Shown: positions 1 through 5,991, numbered from the stretch's first letter. The stretch: DNA of 6,751 nt from Flavobacteriaceae bacterium (GCA_015488935.1 WFMU01000514.1:1-6751); one strand, 5' to 3'. Made by a program: numbers and translations. Notes: generated by a model not told the origin, from the sequence alone.

Positions 1-134
1 CAATAAAATCGAGTAAAAAATTAATGAAGTATGCAAATAAAAAAACTACTTTTGTAACTATAAATGGAGGGACACATCACAACCTATTTAATTTTGAAAT
101 TTATCAAAAAACAATCAAAGCATTATTAAACTAA
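1..134 (+). CDS. Alpha/beta hydrolase, C-terminal fragment (5' end outside window)
   Basis: The frame that ends in TAA at 132-134 is open to the left edge (first full codon at 3) and gives about 43 residues. It contains TINGGTHHNL followed by NFEIYQKTIKALLN. A strand, then GG(T/G)HxxL, then a short helix at the extreme C-terminus is the usual ending of serine alpha/beta hydrolases, where the His after GGT is the catalytic-triad base. The nucleophile Ser and the acid lie outside the window, so substrate and family cannot be named. The gene ends 12 bases before the pyrophosphohydrolase gene on the same strand, so the two may share a transcript. Seen: the motif and the stop. Inferred: the family. 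The fragment is short, so the call is moderate. Confidence 0.6.
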   Translation, partial: IKSSKKLMKYANKKTTFVTINGGTHHNLFNFEIYQKTIKALLN

Positions 135-146
135 CTAAAATATTCG

Positions 147-533
147 ATGAAAAATAAAATAAAAGCAGTAGAAGCATTTCATAATGCATTTGGAATTACC
201 AATAGAGAAACACCCATAGCAAAAACCAATGAAAAAGAAATAAAATTGCGATTTGATTTAATGGCAGAAGAAAACGAAGAATACTTAGAAGCAGCCAAAA
301 ACGACGATTTGGTTGAAGTGGCAGATGCTTTAGGCGATATGCTTTATATTTTATGCGGAACCATTCTTTCGCATGGTATGCAGCACAAAATAGAAGAAGT
401 GTTTGATGAAATTCAGCGTAGTAATATGAGCAAGTTAGGAGCAGATGGGAAACCAATTTATAGAGAAGATGGCAAGGTAATGAAAGGTCCAAATTACTTT
501 AAACCAAAAATTAAAGAAATTTTAGAGAAATAA
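147..533 (+). CDS. MazG/PRA-PH-like nucleoside triphosphate pyrophosphohydrolase
   Basis: A 128-residue, mostly helical cytoplasmic protein. It carries the all-alpha NTP pyrophosphatase signature: EENEE at residues 41-45 and EVADALGD at 57-64 (E57, D60 and D64 as likely Mg2+ ligands), then a tyrosine (Y67) on the same helix. The family hydrolyses (d)NTPs or phosphoribosyl-ATP to the monophosphate plus pyrophosphate. The exact substrate cannot be read from sequence. After the helical core comes SNMSKLGADGKPIYREDGK (92-110), a turn-rich tail typical of the short stand-alone PRA-PH-like group found in Bacteroidota and phages, rather than HisE fused to HisI. No his genes are nearby, so a house-cleaning role is more likely than histidine synthesis. 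ATG at 147 is the first start after the upstream stop at 132-134 in the same frame. No Shine-Dalgarno is visible. Length fits the family. Confidence 0.85.
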   Translation: MKNKIKAVEAFHNAFGITNRETPIAKTNEKEIKLRFDLMAEENEEYLEAAKNDDLVEVADALGDMLYILCGTILSHGMQHKIEEVFDEIQRSNMSKLGADGKPIYREDGKVMKGPNYFKPKIKEILEK

Positions 534-701
534 AGTTTTTTTAGCTTACTGCTAGTTTAAGGTCGTGATGTGCTTCGCAGTTCTATTTTCCTTTTTCTTT
601 GTTATAAATTATTTCTATAATAGCTAAGCAAAGAATTTATGCCTCAAAAAAGAAAAATATATGCTAATTTATTTATAACGTATTTTGCTTTACAATTAGT
701 A
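534..701. other. Convergent intergenic region with AT-rich imperfect inverted repeat
   Basis: This gap lies between the 3' ends of the pyrophosphohydrolase gene and the histidine kinase gene. TTTTTCTTT (592-600) is complementary to AAAGAAAAA (649-657), and nested inside it ATAAATT (604-610) is complementary to AATTTAT (634-640). Together they could form a bulged hairpin. The arms are nearly pure A/T and no clean U-tract follows on either strand, so it is at best a weak bidirectional terminator. A run of seven T's directly follows the pyrophosphohydrolase stop codon. I find no convincing ORF or RNA gene here. Confidence 0.3.
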
Positions 702-1739
702 TTATACATTTTTTAAGGTAAACGAAAATGTAGAACCTTTACCTAATTCGCTTTCCACAAAAATTTCTTCGTTATGAGCTTCAATAATATGCTTTACAAT
801 AGATAGTCCAAGCCCAGTTCCACCTTGATTTCGAGACCTACTTTTATCCACACGATAAAAACGTTCAAATAATCGAGGAATTTTATCAGCTTCAATACCA
901 TTACCATTATCTATAACAGAGATAATTACCTTATCATCTTTATAAAATTTAACACTTACAAATGTAGAACCACCAGATTTTCCGTAATAAATAGAATTAG
1001 CAATCAAATTTATTAAAACTTGTTGTATTCTATCTTTATCTGCATTTACAAAAATAGGCGTTTCGTAAATTTGATTTAAACTTAGAGAAATGCCCCTTTT
1101 TTTAGCTTCGATTTCTAATAAATCAAAAACATTTTCAATCAAGTTTAAAATGTTAAAATGTTGGTAGTTTATACTTAAATCGCCAATTTCTAATTTAGAA
1201 ATCATATCCAAATCTTTAACAATATGATTTAAACGTTCTACACCATTATTGGCTCGTTCTAAGTACTTTAAACGTACATCTTTATCGTTAATTGCACCTT
1301 CAATTAAGGTTAATAAATAACTTTGTACGGTAAATAAAGGTGTTTTTAATTCGTGCGAAATATTACCTAGAAATTCACGTCTATAATCTTCACGAACTTT
1401 TAAATTTTCAATTTCTAAACGTTTGTTTTCTGCAAAACGTTTTACATTTTTAGACAAGGTTTCCATATTAGAAGTAATGGTGTTTTTATCCAAATCTTCA
1501 ATATCTAAAATAGAAACATCTTTATAAATTTTTTGTACCCTTTTATAAATAAAACGCTCAACTCTATACTGAATAATTACCAGTGAAAAAACAAATAAAA
1601 GTAGTTCAAAAACTACAACAAACGGAATGGATAATTTATGCGCTACAAAAAGATGTAAAACGAGCATAATTACTAAAGTCAATAAAGACAATAATAAAGC
1701 CGAATAAAAGGCAAATTTATATGTTTTTTTAAATTTCAA
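702..1739 (-). CDS. PhoR-like membrane sensor histidine kinase
   Basis: A 345-residue inner-membrane kinase with all catalytic boxes intact. Two hydrophobic segments (about 9-32 and 38-57) are joined by only a few polar residues, so there is almost no periplasmic sensing domain. A helical linker (about 60-120) leads to the H-box FLGNISHELKTP (123-134), with H129 as the phospho-acceptor and E130/T133 matching the phosphatase motif of HisKA kinases. The HATPase_c domain shows the N-box (QQVLINLIANS, 239-249, N248), G1 (DNGNG, 277-281), F-box (FERFYRVD, 291-298) and G2 (GGTGLGLS, 306-313). It should autophosphorylate and pass phosphate to a response regulator, but none is encoded beside it in this window. 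The start is TTG: an in-frame stop lies three codons upstream, no ATG lies between, and the next in-frame Met (25) is inside the first membrane segment. A TATCTTTG box lies just upstream. The signal is unknown. Confidence 0.93.
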   Translation of the reverse strand: MKFKKTYKFAFYSALLLSLLTLVIMLVLHLFVAHKLSIPFVVVFELLLFVFSLVIIQYRVERFIYKRVQKIYKDVSILDIEDLDKNTITSNMETLSKNVKRFAENKRLEIENLKVREDYRREFLGNISHELKTPLFTVQSYLLTLIEGAINDKDVRLKYLERANNGVERLNHIVKDLDMISKLEIGDLSINYQHFNILNLIENVFDLLEIEAKKRGISLSLNQIYETPIFVNADKDRIQQVLINLIANSIYYGKSGGSTFVSVKFYKDDKVIISVIDNGNGIEADKIPRLFERFYRVDKSRSRNQGGTGLGLSIVKHIIEAHNEEIFVESELGKGSTFSFTLKNV

Positions 1740-1759
1740 ATGGAATTAAGTTGTGACTT

Positions 1760-1767
1760 CAAAGATA
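1760..1767 (-). promoter_or_regulatory. Predicted -7 promoter element for the histidine kinase gene
   Basis: Read on the minus strand the bases are TATCTTTG, matching the Bacteroidota -7 consensus TAnnTTTG. The element ends 20 bases before the TTG start, implying a leader of only about 15 bases. No clear -33 TTTG/TTG partner is visible upstream, so the call rests on the -7 box and its position. Confidence 0.5.
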
Positions 1768-1926
1768 AAAATAATAATTTTCTTTTCAGTTACTTTACTA
1801 GAATATGGGATTGCATTAAAAAATGTTATTAACAGATGTTAGTATTTATTTGTAGTTCAATAGAATACCTATATATTAAATTTAAGTTAATTTTAATTTC
1901 TCATAAAAAAATTCACTAAAAATATG

Positions 1927-1934
1927 TACATTTG
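1927..1934 (+). promoter_or_regulatory. Predicted -7 promoter element for the T9SS protein gene
   Basis: TACATTTG, followed by C, is an exact TAnnTTTG match ending 38 bases before the ATG at 1973. The leader from about 1939 to the ATG is very AT-rich with no Shine-Dalgarno, as is usual for Bacteroidota. A -33 element is not clear. The box faces away from the histidine kinase promoter in the same 233-base divergent region, about 160 bases apart. Confidence 0.6.
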
Positions 1935-1972
1935 CAACACGATTTAAAAAACTTATAATAAAAACATTAATT

Positions 1973-3604
1973 ATGAAACAAATTTACTTTTTATTAGTCG
2001 CTATTTTAGTGACTACCTTTTCTTTTGCTCAAGGGAGCGAAGATTTTACAAATTCAAATGCCACAAGTTCTTATGCAGATGGGAATTTTGTTGGTAATAA
2101 TGGTGTTACTTGGACTTATGTAGCTTCTCGTGATGCAAATAACGATGCAAATGGTTCTGGAATAGCATTACCAGCACTTATGTTGCGTAGAGTTGCCAAT
2201 GGATCAAAAGTAACTTCTAGTCCAGTAGCAGGAGGAATAGCAGATTTCTCCGTAAAATTATACAAAGGTTTTACAGGTGGAGGAAACAGACAAGTAGAAC
2301 TTTATGTAAATGGTGTTTTAAAAGGAACTTCAACTCCTTTTGACGATTTAGCAGAGCATATTTTTACCGTAGCAGGTATTAATGTAGGTGGAGATGTAAC
2401 CATAGAATTAGTAAACGTAACCACAAAACAAGTTATTGTAGATGATATTACTTGGACTGCTTATGCAGGTGCAGCAGTACCTACTTTAGCTATTAATTCA
2501 CCAGCAATGAATGAAGTAATGCCTTCTGGAGATGTAACAGTAAACTATGCAATTAGTAACTTTAACGTAGCAGCACCAGGAAATGGTGGAGATGGTCATT
2601 TTCACTGGCAATTAGATGGTGGAGCCTCAACTCCAGAATTTACAAATACAGGAACTTTGGCACTTACAGGATTAGCAGCAGGATCACACACTTTATTTAT
2701 GGATTTAAGAGATGATTCACATCAATCTTTAACACCACCAGTAGAAGCAACCGTTACATTTACAGTACAAGCATACACACAAGTAGCTACAATTGCAGAT
2801 TTAAGAGCAGGAGTTATTGGAAATAATTACGAATTAACAGGAGAAGCACTAATAAATTATGCACAAGGCTTTAGAAGTCAAAAATGGATACAAGATGCAA
2901 CTGCAGGTATTTTAATTGATGACCAATCAGGAAACATTACTGCTGGAGCAAGAGGTGATGGATTATCTGGTATTAAAGGAAGATTAGGAGAATACCAAGG
3001 AATGATGCAATTTATTCCATTAGTAGATGCAACTTTGGTATCACCATCAACCGTAACAATTACACCACAAGTAGTAACATTAGCAGATTTAGCAGCAATG
3101 TCTGAAAACTACGAAGCAAAATTAATAAAAGTAGAAGGTGTTACTTTAGCAGGAGGAGGAAACTTTATAAATGGAACAATATATCCAATGTCACAGGGAG
3201 CAGACGCTTTTGATTTTAGAGCAAATTTTTACAATGTAGATTATACAGGTACAGCTGTACCAACAAATCCTAGAGATATTGTAGGCTTAGTTGCTCAAAA
3301 CGCTTCAGGTTATACTTTTGCAGCAAGAGATTTAGCAGATTTCCAATATGTAGCAGCTGTAGGTGAAAATACTATTGCAGGTTTTGCAATGTATCCAAAT
3401 CCAGTAAATGGCGATGTATTAACCATTAATACATTACAGAATGCCGAGAAAAACATACAAATATTTAATATTTTAGGAAAACAAGTTTTAGCGAAAACAA
3501 TTACTGGAAATACCGTAAATGTAGCAAACTTAAACGCAGGAATTTACTTAATAAAAGTAGAAGAAGCAGGAAGTTTTATCACTAGAAAACTAGTTATAAA
3601 ATAG
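1973..3604 (+). CDS. Secreted multidomain protein with T9SS type A sorting domain
   Basis: A 543-residue exported protein. Residues 1-19 are a signal peptide (KQIYFLLVAILVTTFSFAQG, cleavage near Ala19/Gln20). About 22-165 is a beta-rich jelly-roll-like region ending in VDDITW (157-161 region), of the sort found on Bacteroidota extracellular enzymes. About 168-267 is an Ig-like domain with SPAMNEVMPSG, GDGHFHW (H209, H211) and LRDDSH (H250), resembling in layout the DUF4399 group. About 268-458 looks like an OB-fold/DUF5689-type region with two ADL-initiated segments (275-278, 371-373). Residues 471-543 are the T9SS type A domain: FAMYPNPVNGD, then QIFNILGKQV, NLNAGIYLIKV and a terminal RKLVIK. 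The T9SS translocates such proteins across the outer membrane and removes this domain. No catalytic domain is recognisable, so a binding or matrix role is inferred. It has its own promoter and terminator. Domain names for the middle are from memory of family patterns. The secretion call is firm. Confidence 0.88.
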   Translation: MKQIYFLLVAILVTTFSFAQGSEDFTNSNATSSYADGNFVGNNGVTWTYVASRDANNDANGSGIALPALMLRRVANGSKVTSSPVAGGIADFSVKLYKGFTGGGNRQVELYVNGVLKGTSTPFDDLAEHIFTVAGINVGGDVTIELVNVTTKQVIVDDITWTAYAGAAVPTLAINSPAMNEVMPSGDVTVNYAISNFNVAAPGNGGDGHFHWQLDGGASTPEFTNTGTLALTGLAAGSHTLFMDLRDDSHQSLTPPVEATVTFTVQAYTQVATIADLRAGVIGNNYELTGEALINYAQGFRSQKWIQDATAGILIDDQSGNITAGARGDGLSGIKGRLGEYQGMMQFIPLVDATLVSPSTVTITPQVVTLADLAAMSENYEAKLIKVEGVTLAGGGNFINGTIYPMSQGADAFDFRANFYNVDYTGTAVPTNPRDIVGLVAQNASGYTFAARDLADFQYVAAVGENTIAGFAMYPNPVNGDVLTINTLQNAEKNIQIFNILGKQVLAKTITGNTVNVANLNAGIYLIKVEEAGSFITRKLVIK

Positions 3605-3626
3605 TTAAGAACTTACTATTTATTTT

Positions 3627-3660
3627 AAATGCCTTGAGAAATCAAGGCATTTTTATTTTT
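3627..3660 (+). terminator. Rho-independent terminator after the T9SS protein gene
   Basis: An 11-bp perfect stem pairs AAATGCCTTGA (3627-3637) with TCAAGGCATTT (3642-3652) around a GAAA tetraloop (3638-3641). It is followed by a T-rich tract (TTATTTTT). It begins 22 bases after the stop codon at 3604. It should separate this transcript from the downstream gene, whose predicted promoter begins just after it. Confidence 0.9.
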
Positions 3661-3666
3661 AAATAG

Positions 3667-3674
3667 TATATTTG
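3667..3674 (+). promoter_or_regulatory. Predicted -7 promoter element for the YadA-repeat protein gene
   Basis: TATATTTG matches TAnnTTTG exactly and is followed by TG. It lies 53 bases before the ATG at 3728 and directly downstream of the preceding terminator, so the second exported-protein gene probably has its own start of transcription. The -33 position falls inside the terminator hairpin and has no clear TTTG. Confidence 0.55.
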
Positions 3675-3727
3675 TGAGAGCCCAATCAATTCTTTTGTAA
3701 AAACTATTAACTAAAACGTATTTTATT

Positions 3728-5197
3728 ATGAAAGCAAAAATGGGCATTATTATCCTTTTTTTAGGATTAAATAGTTGGGCACAAGTAGGTATTGGCACTA
3801 ATACACCAAATGCATCATCCATATTAGATATCACCTCATCCAATAAAGGAATTCTAGTGCCTAGAGTATCCATTACAAACATAGCATTACAAGCTCCAAT
3901 TGGAGGAACAGCATCAATAGGATTATTAGTTTGGAATACCAATACAACCACCATTGGAGGAAAAGGTGTTGGTTTTTACTATTGGGATGGATTAAAATGG
4001 GTGTATCTTATTAATACCAATACCATAGCTACTTATGTAACGCCACATAATACCTTAGATGCAGCTTATGATGAAGGAGGAGCAGGATTTGGAAAAAATA
4101 TTACAGCAGATGCAGGATACATACATATTACAGGAGATGGCTTAAGAGTTTCTGGAAATGCTGGAAATTACTTAGGAAGTACCTCTGGAAGCCAAATGTT
4201 TTTTTATCCTAGACGTGCTGCGTTTAGAGCAGGAAGCGGAACTTGGTCAGATAACGTTGTTGTTGGAGGTGGTCCTGGAGCAGGTAATATAGGAACCTAT
4301 TCCGTTGCAATGGGTTTTAATACCAATGCTTCTGAAATATTTTCATTAGCATTAGTAAATAATTCATCCGCCGAAGCAGAATCAGCAGTTGCCATTGGTA
4401 ACGGAGCAAGAGCAGTACAGCAAGACGATATGGCACTAGGGCAATCGGCCATAGCAAATGGACTTTCGGCAATTGCCATTGGAGAATCTTCCGAAGCAAC
4501 AGGAAAATCATCCATAGCAATTGGTTCTGCAGCACATGCCATAGGAATGCAATCTACTGCATTAGGAAAAAGCTGTCAGGCTGAAGCACTTAATTCAACT
4601 GCATTAGGATTTGGGGCTCAAGCAATAAGTGATGAATCTCTTGCCATTGGAGCTAGTGTTCGAACAGATTCTTTTCGCGAATTTTCACTAGGTAGCTACA
4701 ATACAAATGGTGCTGGAAATTTAACAGCTTGGGTTACAACAGATAGATTATTATCCATTGGAAATGGTATGGATAATTTAAATAGAAGTAATGCAATGGT
4801 TATCTTAAAAAATGGAAATATAGGCATTGGATTTGATGCGCCAACCGAAAAATTAGAAGTAAATGGCAACGTAAAAGCAACCAAATTTATAACACCTATA
4901 AATACCTATCCAGATTATGTTTTTGAAAATTATTTTAATGGATATACAAATTTAAAAAAAGACTATAAAATGTTATCGTTAGAAGAAGCAGAAAAATATG
5001 TAAAAAAAGAAGGACATTTATACGGTGTAAAAAGTTATGCAAAGATTAAAGAAAGTGGTATGCAGGTAGATTTGACAGAAACGAGCACCAAAAATTTAGA
5101 AAAAATAGAAGAACTATTTTTGTATATTATAGAACTTAAAAAGCAAAACGAAACATTACAAAAAAAAATAGAAATATTAATGCAACGAGAAAAATAA
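3728..5197 (+). CDS. Exported tail-fibre-like protein with YadA-type head repeats and C-terminal coiled coil
   Basis: A 489-residue protein. Residues 1-18 look like a signal peptide (GIIILFLGLNSWAQ, cleavage after Ala18). Next comes the Bacteroidota N-terminal module VGIGTNTPNASSILDI...KGILVPR (20-46), ending in the FYYWDGLKWVYL strand pair (83-94). Residues 191-316 are nine 14-residue repeats of the form (S/A)xA(I/L/M)GxxxxAxxx, the left-handed beta-roll seen in YadA-like adhesin heads. NGNIGIGFDAPTEKLEVNGNVKATKFIT (362-389, a region spanning two motifs) leads into a C-terminal part related to the tail-fibre/S74-type end of Bacteroidota proteins. A heptad-rich coiled coil closes it (about 453-487, LEKIEELFLYIIELKKQNE). 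Such proteins usually trimerise, which is inferred here. No YadA beta-barrel anchor and no T9SS sorting domain is present, so final location is uncertain. ATG at 3728 is preferred; Met5 would also leave a signal peptide. Precise role unknown, adhesion or surface fibre plausible. Confidence 0.85.
   Translation: MKAKMGIIILFLGLNSWAQVGIGTNTPNASSILDITSSNKGILVPRVSITNIALQAPIGGTASIGLLVWNTNTTTIGGKGVGFYYWDGLKWVYLINTNTIATYVTPHNTLDAAYDEGGAGFGKNITADAGYIHITGDGLRVSGNAGNYLGSTSGSQMFFYPRRAAFRAGSGTWSDNVVVGGGPGAGNIGTYSVAMGFNTNASEIFSLALVNNSSAEAESAVAIGNGARAVQQDDMALGQSAIANGLSAIAIGESSEATGKSSIAIGSAAHAIGMQSTALGKSCQAEALNSTALGFGAQAISDESLAIGASVRTDSFREFSLGSYNTNGAGNLTAWVTTDRLLSIGNGMDNLNRSNAMVILKNGNIGIGFDAPTEKLEVNGNVKATKFITPINTYPDYVFENYFNGYTNLKKDYKMLSLEEAEKYVKKEGHLYGVKSYAKIKESGMQVDLTETSTKNLEKIEELFLYIIELKKQNETLQKKIEILMQREK
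4298..4675 (+). repeat. Nine tandem 42-base coding units (YadA-head-type 14-residue repeats)
   Basis: The encoded motif xA(I/L/M)G recurs with its small residue at 194, 208, 222, 236, 250, 264, 278, 292 and 306, an exact 14-residue period with no insertion. Unit 2 has replaced the conserved Gly by Val210 (LALVNN). The units have diverged at DNA level, but short words such as GCCATTGG and GCATTAGG recur. The periodicity also leaves antisense frames open, which produces spurious minus-strand ORFs here. Confidence 0.9.
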
Positions 5198-5214
5198 ATT
5201 ACTTTACCAAAGTA

Positions 5215-5246
5215 AAAACCCATTTATCATCAGATAAACGGGTTTT
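5215..5246. terminator. Bidirectional hairpin between convergent YadA-repeat gene and mscL
   Basis: AAAACCCATTTATC (5215-5228) pairs with GATAAACGGGTTTT (5233-5246) around a 4-base loop, giving a 14-position stem with one irregular pair. In the plus-strand transcript that position is an A:C mismatch. In the minus-strand transcript it is a G:U wobble and the hairpin is followed by a run of U, so it should work better for mscL, whose stop is at 5280-5282. For the plus-strand gene (stop 5195-5197) the downstream sequence has no strong U-tract. Confidence 0.8.
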
Positions 5247-5279
5247 AAATAAAGTTTGGTTATTTCTTAGTACTAGGAT

Positions 5280-5681
5280 TTATTTTTTAAGTAAATCTCT
5301 AATTTCAGTTAATAAATCTTCTTGAGAAGGTCCTGCAGGTGCAGCAGCTTCTTCTTTTTTCTTCATTTTGTTGTATGCTTTAATCATCATAAACATTACA
5401 AAACCTACAATTATTAAATTGATGATGGTATCAAACCAAGCACCGTACATAATTGCATTTTCTGGTGTTTTCACTTTTCCAGCGGCATCTAAAACTGCTT
5501 CTGACAAAACTATCTTTTTATCAGCAAAACTAGCACCTCCAGTAAACATACCAACAACAGGCATTACAATTTTACTTACAAAGCTTTTTACAACATTACC
5601 AATGGCACCAGCCATAATAACTGCAACAGCAAATTCAATAACGTTTCCGCCTGTGATAAATTCTTTAAATTCTTTTAACAT
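5280..5681 (-). CDS. mscL: Large-conductance mechanosensitive channel MscL
   Basis: A 133-residue inner-membrane protein, usual length for the family. MscL forms a homopentameric pore that opens under membrane tension and releases solutes after hypo-osmotic shock. The amphipathic N-terminal helix (LKEFKEFI, 2-9) leads into TM1 (about 13-42), containing GNVIEFAVAVIMAGAIG (12-28) and the exit motif VMPVVG (39-44). The periplasmic loop (about 45-76) includes FADKKIVL and PENAIMYG. TM2 is about 77-104 (FDTIINLIIVGFVMFMMIKAYNK), then a charged KKKEEAAAPAGPS linker and the C-terminal bundle helix LTEIRDLLK (124-132). Against the E. coli protein, pore-lining Gly22 and Gly26 align with Ala20 and Ala24, and Asp18 with Glu16. 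ATG at 5681 follows a purine-rich AAAAAAAGAAAAC stretch. It is transcribed in the same direction as the alanine racemase gene, but the 310-base gap and its own promoter suggest a separate transcript. Confidence 0.97.
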   Translation of the reverse strand: MLKEFKEFITGGNVIEFAVAVIMAGAIGNVVKSFVSKIVMPVVGMFTGGASFADKKIVLSEAVLDAAGKVKTPENAIMYGAWFDTIINLIIVGFVMFMMIKAYNKMKKKEEAAAPAGPSQEDLLTEIRDLLKK

Positions 5682-5724
5682 AATGTTTTCTTTTTTTAGT
5701 AATTAGTTAATTAATATTTTCATA

Positions 5725-5732
5725 CAAAAATA
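5725..5732 (-). promoter_or_regulatory. Predicted -7 promoter element for mscL
   Basis: On the minus strand the bases read TATTTTTG, matching TAnnTTTG, 43 bases upstream of the mscL ATG. The region is so T-rich that a chance match is possible, and no -33 element sits at the expected distance. Confidence 0.4.
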
Positions 5733-5991
5733 TAAAAAATAGTTAAGAATATAGTTTTATAGTTACAAAAAAGAGTTTTAGCGTTACTGTTGTTCGAGAT
5801 TATCCGTTAGTTTCAATTTAGTTACCAAGACATCAAGAAAACACGAAGGACACTAATATTAATGAATATTAAACAGTAAAACAACTTTGCGTCCTTGCAA
5901 AAAAACAACGCATATATCTAGCATCTTGTGTCGAGAAGCGAAGCGTTTAGGAGTCTTTATTGGACAACAAACTACGAATTTTTAATGCAAA
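5733..5991. other. Gene-free region between mscL and the alanine racemase gene
   Basis: Together with the mscL leader this is about 310 bases without a gene. I find no ORF of useful length and no tRNA-like structure. It holds the inverted-repeat element listed separately (5824-5905), a GAAGC-rich stretch TCGAGAAGCGAAGCG (5931-5945), and the untranslated 3' flank of the alanine racemase gene. No convincing hairpin plus U-tract follows the racemase stop at 5992-5994, so where that transcript ends is unclear. Confidence 0.5.
5824..5905. repeat. Degenerate intergenic inverted-repeat element
   Basis: Nested inverted repeats are visible. AAGGAC (5846-5851) pairs with GTCCTT (5891-5896). Inside, TAATATT (5854-5860) pairs with AATATTA (5865-5871) across AATG. 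The flanks CAAGAAAACACGAAGGACAC and ACTTTGCGTCCTTGC resemble, from memory, the CAAAGACGCAAAG / CTTTGCGTCTTTGCG intergenic palindromic repeats common in Bacteroidota genomes. It codes for nothing and looks like a decayed copy. Membership of a repeat family cannot be shown from one copy. Confidence 0.45.

Noticed and set aside
196..492. 98-residue minus-strand ORF
   Set aside because: It lies opposite the well-supported pyrophosphohydrolase gene, has a low-complexity Leu/Phe-rich composition and shows no family motif.
592..657. Strong terminator between the pyrophosphohydrolase and kinase genes
   Set aside because: The inverted repeat is almost entirely A/T, has bulges and lacks a following U-tract, so it is listed only as a weak structure.
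3625..3954. 109-residue minus-strand ORF
   Set aside because: It starts inside the YadA-repeat gene, runs through its promoter and the terminator hairpin, and matches nothing recognisable.
4297..4542. Two minus-strand ORFs (4297-4542 and 4317-4535)
   Set aside because: The 42-base coding periodicity of the repeats keeps antisense frames open. The encoded Ala/Pro- or Leu-rich repeats are mirror artefacts.
4298..4675. CRISPR-like or satellite DNA array
   Set aside because: The 42-base periodicity is in frame, encodes a known beta-roll motif and the DNA units are diverged, with no repeat-spacer pattern.
4696..5223. Two short minus-strand ORFs (4696-4884 and 5035-5223)
   Set aside because: Antisense to the YadA-repeat gene, with no motif, and the second runs into the shared terminator.
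5368..5706. 112-residue plus-strand ORF
   Set aside because: Fully antisense to mscL, which is unmistakable. The apparent hydrophobic segments reflect the complementary strand of the membrane helices.
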